A DNA stretch of 64,000 bases from Parasaccharibacter apium. Its GTDB lineage: Bacteria > Pseudomonadota > Alphaproteobacteria > Acetobacterales > Acetobacteraceae. The notes below the pieces were generated by a model. That model was given only the letters and a program-made list of their open reading frames with translations, had not been told where the DNA came from and ran no database searches. Where the stretch lies: the NCBI RefSeq assembly GCF_002592045.1, contig NZ_MEJG01000004.1:62001-126000 (forward strand), in the 5' to 3' direction. This document shows positions 19,303-27,909 of the stretch, piece by piece. Both the position numbers and the translations under genes were made by a program. The stretch's first letter is position 1. Each line of letters starts with the position of its first letter.

Positions 19303-21873
19303 TTAATGACGAAATGAACGAGAAATTCCTTTCTGAGTCTCTTTTTTGCCTTCCGCACTCACTATATGAGCCCCCGGTAAGGCCTTGGGAGCCTCCGTCA
19401 AAGCAACATTTAGAACATCATCCATGTGATGAACAGGGATGATCTCTAAACCTTGCTTCACATTCTCTGGAATTTCAACAAGATCCTTCACATTCATTTC
19501 AGGAATTAACACAGTTTTAATCCCCGCACGCAAAGCCGCCAAAAGCTTCTCTTTTAATCCGCCAATCTCCAACACACGCCCCCGCAAAGTCACCTCTCCC
19601 GTCATCGCAATATCGTGACGAATGGGGATGCGCGTTAACGCACTAACAAGCGATGTCGTCAAAGCAGCACCGGCGGAAGGACCATCCTTTGGCACCGCTC
19701 CCTCGGGTAAATGCACATGGATATCCGTTGTCTCCAGCAATTTGGGATCGATTCCCAACTCTTCCATACGTGATTTCACGTAAGAAAAAGCAGCAGAAAC
19801 ACTTTCCTTCATTACCTCACCTAGCTTACCAGTCTGGCGAATATTGCCTTTACCGGGCATTGTTAGGCTCTCGATAGTTAAAATCTCACCACCAACTTGC
19901 GTCCAGGCTAGACCTGTCACAATACCCACCTGATCCACCTTATCGGTCTCACTGTGGCGATAACGAGGTACACCAGCATATGTCTCCAACGTCTCTGGCG
20001 TAACCTCTATACGCTTAACCTTACTGCTAAGGATCTCACGCACTGCCTTACGCGCTAGACGCGCAATCATACGCTCCAAATTCCGCACCCCCGCTTCCCG
20101 CGTGTAAGAGCGAATCAAAGCCAATATAGCGTCATCTGTCACATGCCATTCGCCAGGGCGTAAATTATGCTCTTTGGCTTGTTTAGCCAGCAAATGCCGC
20201 TTCGCAATCTCCAACTTTTCCGCCTCCGTATAGCCAGAAAGACGGATAATCTCCATTCTATCCAGCAATGGTTGCGGCATATCTAAGGAGTTCGCCGTGG
20301 TGATGAACATAATATCCGAAAGGTCGTAATCTACTTCCAGATAATGGTCCCCAAAGGTACTATTTTGCTCGGGGTCTAGCACCTCCAACAATGCAGAAGA
20401 TGGGTCCCCTCGCCAATCGGAGCCAAGCTTATCTACTTCATCAAGTAAGAAGAGCGGATTATTCACGCCAACCTTTTTGATACCCTGAATAATCTTCCCT
20501 GGCATAGCCCCGATATAAGTCCGGCGATGACCACGAATCTCGGATTCATCACGCATCCCGCCGAGAGACATGCGCACATATTTCCGGCCCGTTGCCCGCG
20601 CAATAGACCGCGCTAGAGAGGTTTTCCCTACCCCAGGAGGACCAACTAAGCACAAGATCGGCCCTTTTAATTTCTTTGCGCGACTTTGAACCGCTAGATA
20701 TTCCAAAATCCGCTCTTTGATCTTCTCCAGCCCGTAATGATCAGCCTCCAAAATATCTTCCGCCTTTTGGAGTGATCTCGTCAGCTTTGTCTGCTTCTTC
20801 CACGGCAAGCCTACAAGCCAATCCAAATAACTACGCACCACCGTGCCCTCAGCGGACATCGGGCTCATATTGCGCAATTTCTTCAACTCAGCACGAGCTT
20901 TTTCTTTTGCCTCTTGGCTTAAGCCCTCTTTTTCAATCTTTTCTTCAATCTCGCCAAGCTCATCACGACCATCCTCGCCCTCACCTAGCTCCTTCTGAAT
21001 CGCCTTCATCTGCTCATTCAGATAATATTCGCGCTGTGTTTTCTCCATCTGTTTCTTAACGCGGCTGCGGATGCGTTTCTCCACTTGGAGCACATCTATC
21101 TCTGCCTCCATACCAGCGAAAACACGCTCTAGCCGTTCCTCAACAGATAAAATCTCCAGCAATTCTTGCCGTTCTGGAATACGTAAATTCAGATGGCTTG
21201 CAATAGTATCTGCCAAACGAGAGGGATCCTCTAATTGACTGACCGACGCCAGTACTTCCGGCGCGACCTTTTTGTTCAAGCGGGAATAATCTTCAAAACG
21301 CGATAAGGCCGAGCGTGCAAGAGCCTCCCGCTCCCCCTTCCGCGCACCCAGCTTGTCAGGCAAGTCCTCGGCAGCACTCTGAAAATAACCGTCTTTCTCT
21401 TTTAACCCGACCAAACGAACACGACGCAGACCCTCAACAAGAATCTTCACCGTCCCATCTGGAAGTTTCAATAGCTGAAGAACATTCGCCACCGTGCCAA
21501 CTCGAAACACATCATTTGCCGTTGGCTCGTCTTTTCCAACATCCTTCTGAGATACAAGGATAATCTCCCGCACCTCCTCTGGCATTTGATCCAGAGCATG
21601 AATCGACTTCTCCCGCCCAACAAAAAGCGGAACAATCATATGGGGGAACACCACAATATTCCGTAACGGCAGCACTGGCAGAACAGGCTTTTTAACTGGT
21701 GTTGACCGTTGAGCTTTTGTTTTTGCTCCATCGGAGCTTGCCTGTTTGGTCGCCTTCCCTACAGGGCCATCGCGCCGGGCACGCCGTGTAGGCGCCTTAC
21801 GACTAGATGCAGATGCAGCACCCTTATCAGTCGTTTTTCGGCGGCTAGTTTTTGTCTTTGTCTCATCACTCAT
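19303..21873 (-). CDS. lon: ATP-dependent protease Lon
   Basis: AAA+ serine protease degrading misfolded and regulatory proteins. I chose ATG 21873 (MSDETK), giving 856 aa; an upstream in-frame start at 21918 lacks support. The LON N-domain begins near PVLPLRNIVVFPHMIVPLF (about residue 65). Walker A GPPGVGKT is at 411-418, the catalytic Ser733 is in PKDGPSAGAA, with a partner Lys near 776. The first ~55 residues are a Lys/Arg/Ser/Thr/Ala-rich tail not found in the ~800-aa classical Lon. It follows clpX after 164 bp with its own candidate heat-shock promoter. Confidence 0.96.
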   Translation of the reverse strand: MSDETKTKTSRRKTTDKGAASASSRKAPTRRARRDGPVGKATKQASSDGAKTKAQRSTPVKKPVLPVLPLRNIVVFPHMIVPLFVGREKSIHALDQMPEEVREIILVSQKDVGKDEPTANDVFRVGTVANVLQLLKLPDGTVKILVEGLRRVRLVGLKEKDGYFQSAAEDLPDKLGARKGEREALARSALSRFEDYSRLNKKVAPEVLASVSQLEDPSRLADTIASHLNLRIPERQELLEILSVEERLERVFAGMEAEIDVLQVEKRIRSRVKKQMEKTQREYYLNEQMKAIQKELGEGEDGRDELGEIEEKIEKEGLSQEAKEKARAELKKLRNMSPMSAEGTVVRSYLDWLVGLPWKKQTKLTRSLQKAEDILEADHYGLEKIKERILEYLAVQSRAKKLKGPILCLVGPPGVGKTSLARSIARATGRKYVRMSLGGMRDESEIRGHRRTYIGAMPGKIIQGIKKVGVNNPLFLLDEVDKLGSDWRGDPSSALLEVLDPEQNSTFGDHYLEVDYDLSDIMFITTANSLDMPQPLLDRMEIIRLSGYTEAEKLEIAKRHLLAKQAKEHNLRPGEWHVTDDAILALIRSYTREAGVRNLERMIARLARKAVREILSSKVKRIEVTPETLETYAGVPRYRHSETDKVDQVGIVTGLAWTQVGGEILTIESLTMPGKGNIRQTGKLGEVMKESVSAAFSYVKSRMEELGIDPKLLETTDIHVHLPEGAVPKDGPSAGAALTTSLVSALTRIPIRHDIAMTGEVTLRGRVLEIGGLKEKLLAALRAGIKTVLIPEMNVKDLVEIPENVKQGLEIIPVHHMDDVLNVALTEAPKALPGAHIVSAEGKKETQKGISRSFRH

Positions 21874-21904
21874 GATTTCAAGATCTCCATACCGGACGAT
21901 CAAA

Positions 21905-21935
21905 CCCCTGCCGCCCAATCAAGGCACGGCAGGGG
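21905..21935 (-). terminator. Hairpin between clpX and lon (terminator or lon leader element)
   Basis: CCCCTGCCG (minus, 21935-21927) pairs with CGGCAGGGG (21913-21905), a 9-bp perfect stem with a 13-nt loop, followed on minus by TTTGATC. It could end clpX transcripts. Because a heat-shock-like promoter lies just upstream (21955-21983), it would also sit in the lon 5' leader. Confidence 0.6.
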
Positions 21936-21954
21936 CTTTCACTCTATACCATCA

Positions 21955-21983
21955 ATGTGGGGTATCTAAGCATAAGGAACAAG
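21955..21983 (-). promoter_or_regulatory. Candidate sigma-32 (heat-shock) promoter for lon
   Basis: On the minus strand CTTGTTC (21983-21977), 14-bp spacer, CCCCACAT (21962-21955). This is close to the RpoH consensus CTTGAAA-N11-16-CCCCATnT. It lies about 80 bp before the lon start. lon being an RpoH target is established in many Proteobacteria; use of this site is inferred. Confidence 0.5.
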
Positions 21984-22037
21984 ACCCACACACACACGAA
22001 GTACAAATGCACAGGCCATTAAGCCTTCGCACCACAG

Positions 22038-23303
22038 CTAGTCCGCTAGTTTCTCCGACTCAGCTTTTTCTGCATAGAGATAAACTGGCTCGGCCTTACC
22101 TTCTGCAACATCACGATTCACTACAACCTTTTGGACCGTCTTGCGGCCAGGAAGGTCAAACATTGTCCCCATCAGGATTTTCTCCATGATGGAGCGCAAG
22201 CCACGCGCACCTGTTTGACGTTCAATCGCGCGGGCAGCGATCCCTTTAATCGCATCATCTTCAAACTCTAGCTCCACCCCTTCCATTTGGAAGAGACGTT
22301 GATATTGCTTCACCAAAGCATTCTTTGGCTCGGTTAATATCTGCACTAAAGCGGCCTCATCGAGGTCATTTAGCGTAGCAATAACAGGCAAGCGGCCAAT
22401 AAACTCCGGGATAAGGCCATATTTCATCAAATCTTCAGGTTCAATATCCTTAAGAATATCACCGAGCTTACGATCATCTTCAGAGCGTACATCAGCCCCA
22501 AAGCCAATCCCGCTCCCCTTGCCACGTGCGCTGATGACTTTATCCAGCCCAGCAAAAGCCCCACCGCAAATAAAGAGCATATTCGTGGTATCGACCTGCA
22601 AAAACTCTTGCTGAGGATGCTTACGTCCCCCTTGTGGAGGAACGGAGGCTACAGTCCCTTCCATCAATTTCAATAAGGCCTGTTGTACACCCTCACCGGA
22701 GACATCCCGCGTGATGGACGGATTCTCAGCTTTGCGGGAGATCTTGTCGATCTCATCAATATAGACAATCCCGCGTTGCGCACGCTCAACATTATAATCA
22801 CAAGCCTGAAGCAATTTGAGGATAATATTCTCGACATCCTCCCCCACATAACCCGCCTCTGTCAGCGTGGTGGCATCAGCCATTGTAAAGGGAACATCCA
22901 AAATCCGCGCTAATGTCTGAGCAAGCAAGGTCTTACCGGTCCCTGTTGGGCCGATCAGCATAATATTCGCCTTGCCGATCTCTACATCATTGCCAACCTT
23001 CTCGGCATGTTCGAGACGTTTATAATGATTATGCACCGCAACGGAGAGGACTTTTTTAGCATCCTCTTGCCCTATGACATAATCATTTAAGATCGCACAA
23101 ATCTCACGAGGTGTTGGTACACTCCCCCCATTTGTAACGGGACTTGCCCCACGCTCCTCACGGATAATATCCGTGCATAACTCGACACATTCATTACAAA
23201 TAAAAACGGTCGGCCCGGCAATGAGCTTCTTCACCTCATGTTGAGACTTCCCACAGAATGAACAATAAAGCGTGTTTTTAGAATCGCTCTCTTTTTCGCT
23301 CAT
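22038..23303 (-). CDS. clpX: ClpX, ATPase subunit of the ClpXP protease
   Basis: AAA+ unfoldase that recognises substrates and feeds ClpP. Length 421 aa, normal. The N-terminal zinc-binding domain has CSFCGKS and CNECVELC. Walker A GPTGTGKT, Walker [10 protein letters not shown], the pore loop GYVGED and the ClpP-docking loop region IGFGAD are present. It lies 33 bp after clpP on the same strand, so the two are expected to be cotranscribed. Confidence 0.97.
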   Translation of the reverse strand: MSEKESDSKNTLYCSFCGKSQHEVKKLIAGPTVFICNECVELCTDIIREERGASPVTNGGSVPTPREICAILNDYVIGQEDAKKVLSVAVHNHYKRLEHAEKVGNDVEIGKANIMLIGPTGTGKTLLAQTLARILDVPFTMADATTLTEAGYVGEDVENIILKLLQACDYNVERAQRGIVYIDEIDKISRKAENPSITRDVSGEGVQQALLKLMEGTVASVPPQGGRKHPQQEFLQVDTTNMLFICGGAFAGLDKVISARGKGSGIGFGADVRSEDDRKLGDILKDIEPEDLMKYGLIPEFIGRLPVIATLNDLDEAALVQILTEPKNALVKQYQRLFQMEGVELEFEDDAIKGIAARAIERQTGARGLRSIMEKILMGTMFDLPGRKTVQKVVVNRDVAEGKAEPVYLYAEKAESEKLAD

Positions 23304-23336
23304 TACAGCTCCTCAAACCCGTACTAGCGGGTATGT

Positions 23337-23981
23337 TCAGGCACCGGCCTTCTTCTCTACTGGGTGGCGCAGCACGACTTCATCCACCAATCCGAAATCC
23401 TTCGCTTCCGTTGCGGAAAGATAACGGTCACGCTCCAACGCTTCCTCAATTTCCTCCAAAGCACGGCCTGTATGCTCACGATAAATCTCATTCAGCCGAC
23501 GACGAATTTGCAAAATCTCCCGTGCCTGAATTTCAATATCAGAAGCTTGGCCCTGCGCTCCACCAGATGGTTGATGCACCATCACACGCGCATTAGGCAA
23601 ACAAAAACGCCGCCCTGCCTCACCAGCAGCTAACAGCAAAGAGCCCATAGAGGCTGCTTGCCCAATACACACCGTACTCACAGGCGAGCGGATATATTGC
23701 ATTGTGTCATACATGGCCAAACCAGCCGACACCACACCGCCAGGGCTATTGATGTAAAATGAGATCTCTTTAGTAGGATTAACACTCTCAAGATAAAGAA
23801 GCTGAGCGCAGATCAACGAAGAGACCTGATCATACACAGGCCCTGTAAGAAAAATGATGCGTTCCTGCAAAAGGCGGGAGTAAATATCAAATGAGCGTTC
23901 CCCGCGCGAGGTTTGCTCCACCACCATTGGCACGAGTGTATTATTAAACACATCCAAAGGGTTACGATCTTCAATGCCCAT
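23337..23981 (-). CDS. clpP: ClpP, proteolytic subunit
   Basis: Serine peptidase forming the tetradecameric ClpP chamber. Length 214 aa. Catalytic Ser111 is in [11 protein letters not shown], His136 in MVHQPSGG, and Asp near 185 in the C-terminal part ([11 protein letters not shown] follows the handle region). It lies between tig, from which it is separated by a strong terminator, and clpX. Confidence 0.97.
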   Translation of the reverse strand: MGIEDRNPLDVFNNTLVPMVVEQTSRGERSFDIYSRLLQERIIFLTGPVYDQVSSLICAQLLYLESVNPTKEISFYINSPGGVVSAGLAMYDTMQYIRSPVSTVCIGQAASMGSLLLAAGEAGRRFCLPNARVMVHQPSGGAQGQASDIEIQAREILQIRRRLNEIYREHTGRALEEIEEALERDRYLSATEAKDFGLVDEVVLRHPVEKKAGA

Positions 23982-24092
23982 AGGTATTTTCCTTTACAAC
24001 CTCCCTCTAGCCTAGCACAGCCCATTACGATTTGTCTTTGTGGAGATAAAAACAGCAGCAAGGCTATACAAGAGGGGCACGCCTACAAGAGC

Positions 24093-24121
24093 AAAAAAAA
24101 GGGGCAGCGGCGGGCTGCCCC
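24093..24121 (-). terminator. Rho-independent terminator of tig
   Basis: On the minus strand GGGGCAGC, loop CCGCC, GCTGCCCC, then eight T residues. It lies 20 bp after the tig stop, so clpP-clpX must have a separate promoter in 23982-24092, which I could not identify confidently. Confidence 0.92.
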
Positions 24122-24141
24122 TTCTTCATCCAACGTAGCGA

Positions 24142-25470
24142 TTAATCCGCATCCGGCATATCAGCAAGCTCCTCGGCTGTGACTTCTTTGTCCGTCACAT
24201 CAGCAAGCTCAATGAGGTAATCAACCACCTTATTCTCAAGGATTGGACCACGGAGGCTCTCGATGGCTTGAGGATTCTTTGTAAAGAACTCAAACACCAT
24301 TTGCTCTTGGCCCGGATAACGGCGCGCCTCTTGCTGCATAGCAGAGAGCAACTCCTCCTGAGAGACCTGAATCTCCTGCTTACGGCCGATTTCTGCCAAG
24401 AGCAGCCCAAGCTTTACGCGGCGTTCGGCAATTTTGCGATAGTCAGCGCGCAAAGTGTCTTCATCCTTCGCGGCATCTTGCTCATCAAGAGTGCCGTTCT
24501 TACGCTCTTCCTCAATACGACTCCAAATTTGCGCGAACTCGGCATCTACCATGCTCTCAGGCGCATCAAAATTGGTCTTTTCGGCAAGAGCGTCCAACAG
24601 CTCGCGCTTAATCCGCATACGGGAAAGCTGTTTATACTCACCCTCGGCCTGCTCGGTGATGAGCTTACGCATTTGCTCAACACTCTCTAGGCCCAGCCCT
24701 TTAGCGAACTCATCATCAATAGTCGGATCAACCGGCTTCTTTAGCGCGTTTGCTTTAATATCAAACGTCACTTCCTTACCGGCAAGGTCAGCGGCTTGAT
24801 AATTCTCTGGGAAGGTCACAGTAATGACCCGCTCATCACCGGGCTTCATGCCTTCCATCTGCTCAGCAAAACCGGGGATGAAACCCTCACCACCAATCTC
24901 GACATTCACATCATCAGCGGTGCCACCCTCAAAAGGTGTGCCTTCTTTTTTGCCAACGAAATTGACATTCAGCACATCACCCTTCACAGCAGGGCGGTTT
25001 TCTTCAATCGCCTCAAATGTGCGGTTACGTTGTGCGACCTCACGCAGAGCTTTCTCTACGACCTCATCAGCAACTTTCGCGCTATACCGGGTCAGCTTTG
25101 TGCCAGATACATCGGGGATGGTAATCTCAGGCAGGACTTCCATCTCGATTTTAAACTCAAGGTCCTTACCATCTGTCCCGGTAGAAACAACATCCACTTG
25201 CGGCTGCATAGCAGGGCGAATCGCCTCATCCTCTAGCAGCTTACGCACACTCTCCTGCACCAGCTTCTCAGCCACCTCAGCCTGAACAGACTCACCAAAA
25301 CGCTGCTTTACAACGCTTGCTGGCACTTTGCCGGGGCGGAAGCCTGGGAGTTTAACATCGCGACTCACTTCAGCCAGACGAGCCTCACACCGGCCCTGCA
25401 GGTCAGCGGCAGGAACAACTACTGTGAAAGACCGTTTCAGGCCCTCGTTGAGAATGGGCTTAACCTGCAT
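24142..25470 (-). CDS. tig: Trigger factor
   Basis: Ribosome-bound chaperone and peptidyl-prolyl isomerase, 442 aa. The N-terminal ribosome-binding signature GFRPGKVP is at about residues 43-50. The FKBP-type PPIase domain (VKGDVLNVNFVGKKEGTPFEGG) is near 155-240 and the helical C-terminal arms follow. It is the first gene of the tig/clpP/clpX/lon cluster and ends in its own terminator. Confidence 0.96.
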   Translation of the reverse strand: MQVKPILNEGLKRSFTVVVPAADLQGRCEARLAEVSRDVKLPGFRPGKVPASVVKQRFGESVQAEVAEKLVQESVRKLLEDEAIRPAMQPQVDVVSTGTDGKDLEFKIEMEVLPEITIPDVSGTKLTRYSAKVADEVVEKALREVAQRNRTFEAIEENRPAVKGDVLNVNFVGKKEGTPFEGGTADDVNVEIGGEGFIPGFAEQMEGMKPGDERVITVTFPENYQAADLAGKEVTFDIKANALKKPVDPTIDDEFAKGLGLESVEQMRKLITEQAEGEYKQLSRMRIKRELLDALAEKTNFDAPESMVDAEFAQIWSRIEEERKNGTLDEQDAAKDEDTLRADYRKIAERRVKLGLLLAEIGRKQEIQVSQEELLSAMQQEARRYPGQEQMVFEFFTKNPQAIESLRGPILENKVVDYLIELADVTDKEVTAEELADMPDAD

Positions 25471-25537
25471 GAATCCGACATTCCTTCTCTATAATCAGGG
25501 GGATCTCCAGCATCGTATCTTCAGCCGGAGAGTGCCT

Positions 25538-25622
<85 letters not shown>

Positions 25623-25781
25623 ATAAACCAGACGGCTATCTCCAGTACCAGCCCCGTAAGGAACCGATGCCTTCATTGTCCTGCGGATTTAACGCATGAA
25701 CCCTTCCACGGCAAGAGGCCATTCCTGCAAATCTCTCTTTTATGCTATAAATGGCCCCATAATGCGTTAATTTCGTGATCT

Positions 25782-27227
25782 CTACGCGCCATGAGACGCC
25801 CTATAACGGGCTGCGCCGAGATGACCAAAAATATCCTCTGGCACAATCCATCCTCCCTTTGCCGCCGCAGCGCGCCGTGCTGCCTCTCCATGCATCCACA
25901 CACCTGCCGCAGCGGCCTCCCAAGCAGGCATCCCCGCTGCGAGACATGTCGCGATAATACCGCTAAGCAAGTCCCCTGCCCCTGCTACAGCTAAAGCGGG
26001 GGTGGCGTGGCTATTAATCGCGACCCGACCGTCGGGGGCTGCAATAATGCTATCAGCCCCCTTCAGCACGACTACAAGATTCAACTGCTTTGCCGCGTCT
26101 TGAGCTGCCTGTAAGCGATCCCCCTGAATAGGCCCGAAAAGCCGTGCAAACTCCCCCATATGCGGGGTCATAACAGTCGCCCCCTTTAAACGCTCGGGAT
26201 TCCCCGCAGCCCAAGAGAAGGCACCTGCATCAACAACAATCTGCCGCCCTTCCTTTTGGAGTAACGGAAGGGTGCGTCCCACCTCATCAGGCTGCAAACC
26301 AGGGCCACAAACCCACACATGCCGCCGTTTATCCTCCAAAGCAGCGGCTAAAGATTGGGTATCAACAATCGCGGCGGGAGAGGCGAGTCGGTAAATCATG
26401 GCTGCCGTCTCTGGCACTGTCAGACGCACCATACCCGCCCCAACATGCCGTGCTGCCTCAGAGGCAAAAAAGGCTGCACCGGGCATCTCGGCCCCGCCAC
26501 ACAGACTTACCACACCACGGCTATATTTATGATCAAGCGGCTCTTGCTGCGGTAACGCCCATAAAGCAGGGCCATTCTCCCACATTATACTGCGCGTATC
26601 GGCTAAAATCGCTTCAGGAATGCCCAAATCAGCACACAGCACCTCCCCACAAACCGAACGTCCCGGCAAAAGCAAATGCCCCGGCCTCTTGCGAATAAGC
26701 GCAATGGTCATAGCACATGGTGCTACCTGCCCCATCAAGCTGCCCGTTGCGCCATCAAGACCAGAGGGAACATCAATGGCAATAATGCGCGGTGCCGCTG
26801 CAAAAAAGGCTTCTACAAGAGGCGGTAATGGCCGATTCACCCCGGCCCCAAATACGGCATCCACCACCAACTCCGCCCTTGCCGCTTCCTCCGGGGTAAA
26901 ATCGACCACATCACCATGCCAGCGCGCCGCCATTTGCTGGGCCAAGCTGCCCTCAACAGGGGGCTGCGTCATCGCAACACGCACCGGCCACCCCCATGAG
27001 AGCAAATGCCGTGCCAGCACATAGCCATCCCCGCCATTATTCCCCGGCCCGCACGCCACTACAACACGACAGGGCTTTACATGCTGGCGGATTAGCCGTG
27101 CGGCCATCATGCCTGCACGCTCCATAATCACAGGGAGAATCGCCTCCATGGCCCGGTCCATCCGACGGGTTTCATCTGGCAATAAAAGAGCTAATGATGA
27201 AAAACTTTGGTGAGAAAGACAGGACAT
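25782..27227 (-). CDS. nnr: Bifunctional NAD(P)HX epimerase/dehydratase
   Basis: Repairs hydrated NADH/NADPH. The N-terminal YjeF_N epimerase domain (about residues 15-215) has CGPGNNGGDGYVLARHL. The C-terminal ADP-dependent dehydratase (YjeF_C, about 230-475) has TPHMGEFARLFG, VLKGADSIIAAPDG and the AVAGAGDLLSGIIA loop with the catalytic-site GxGD. At 481 aa it is the fused form, as in E. coli. It diverges from the small membrane-protein gene at 27287; spacing 59 bp. Confidence 0.93.
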   Translation of the reverse strand: MSCLSHQSFSSLALLLPDETRRMDRAMEAILPVIMERAGMMAARLIRQHVKPCRVVVACGPGNNGGDGYVLARHLLSWGWPVRVAMTQPPVEGSLAQQMAARWHGDVVDFTPEEAARAELVVDAVFGAGVNRPLPPLVEAFFAAAPRIIAIDVPSGLDGATGSLMGQVAPCAMTIALIRKRPGHLLLPGRSVCGEVLCADLGIPEAILADTRSIMWENGPALWALPQQEPLDHKYSRGVVSLCGGAEMPGAAFFASEAARHVGAGMVRLTVPETAAMIYRLASPAAIVDTQSLAAALEDKRRHVWVCGPGLQPDEVGRTLPLLQKEGRQIVVDAGAFSWAAGNPERLKGATVMTPHMGEFARLFGPIQGDRLQAAQDAAKQLNLVVVLKGADSIIAAPDGRVAINSHATPALAVAGAGDLLSGIIATCLAAGMPAWEAAAAGVWMHGEAARRAAAAKGGWIVPEDIFGHLGAARYRASHGA

Positions 27228-27286
27228 AACGCGATCTTCTCTCTATAAGATAGCCGATCACTTCATTACACAACAATGGATGACCT

Positions 27287-27730
27287 ATGACCAGCTCTCT
27301 GCTTTGGGGCTTTGTATTAGCCCTACATCTTCTTTGTATCACCTATTGGCTCGGTGGGGCTATTTTCTGCCTACAAACACGCCGCACCACGCGTTTACTG
27401 GACGCCCAACAAGCCGGCACAGTTTTGCTCCAAACCTATAGCCGTTTTCTGCGGGCCTTATGGCATGTTGTTCCTCTTGCTATCCTTAGTGGCATTCTAC
27501 TCATCATCCATGTAGGTGGGCATTTGCCGTGGCCGTATCACCTAATGGCCCTATGTGGCCTGCTGATGATCATCATCTTCCTGAGCATGAATTTTGGCCC
27601 CCTGCGGACGGCACGTCGTGCGCTTCGGCCTCAGCCTCAGCTCTTTACAGCGTTGCATCGTCGGGCTGCTCTTATGGTTATTTGTGGCATTATTGCCATC
27701 ATTTCTGGCGCAATAGGTGGCGTTGTTTAA
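27287..27730 (+). CDS. Small integral membrane protein (CopD-like fold)
   Basis: A 147-aa, very hydrophobic protein with about four membrane segments (near residues 5-28, 58-78, 88-104, 127-146). The opening LHLLCITYWLGGAIFCLQ, with His and Trp-Leu-Gly-Gly in helix 1, and a later ALHRRAALM resemble CopD/DUF2269-type heme-associated membrane proteins. Function is not known. It is monocistronic and followed by a clear terminator hairpin. Confidence 0.75.
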   Translation: MTSSLLWGFVLALHLLCITYWLGGAIFCLQTRRTTRLLDAQQAGTVLLQTYSRFLRALWHVVPLAILSGILLIIHVGGHLPWPYHLMALCGLLMIIIFLSMNFGPLRTARRALRPQPQLFTALHRRAALMVICGIIAIISGAIGGVV

Positions 27731-27758
27731 AAACATTTTACTTTGACTATAAACAGCC

Positions 27759-27788
27759 AAGCCATTCCCTTGCCAAGAATGGCTTTTA
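27759..27788 (+). terminator. Terminator after the small membrane-protein gene
   Basis: AAGCCATTC (27759-27767) and GAATGGCTT (27777-27785) form a 9-bp perfect stem with a 9-nt loop, followed by TTACAG. The T-tract is short (CTTTTA including stem Ts). Confidence 0.65.
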
Positions 27789-27851
27789 CAGATAACAAGC
27801 GGGAAACGCATATCGGGGATGGTGGTTTACCCTCTCCTCGGGTGCTCGTGA

Positions 27852-27878
27852 GGCTGTCCGACGGGGTGCCGGACGGCC
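27852..27878 (+). repeat. Hairpin in the 5' leader of the DEAD-box helicase gene
   Basis: GGCTGTCCG (27852-27860) pairs with CGGACGGCC (27870-27878), 9 pairs with one T-G wobble and a 9-nt loop, ending 31 nt before the TTG start codon. No T-tract follows. It may be a leader structure affecting helicase expression; no homology is claimed. Confidence 0.5.
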
Positions 27879-27909
27879 ATAGCTGTAACGATAATAGTCC
27901 GAGAGTCAT

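Noticed and set aside
23982-24092. Possible sigma-32 promoter before clpP
   Set aside because: A CTTGTAG and a CCCCTC are present but only 5 bp apart, incompatible with RpoH spacing.
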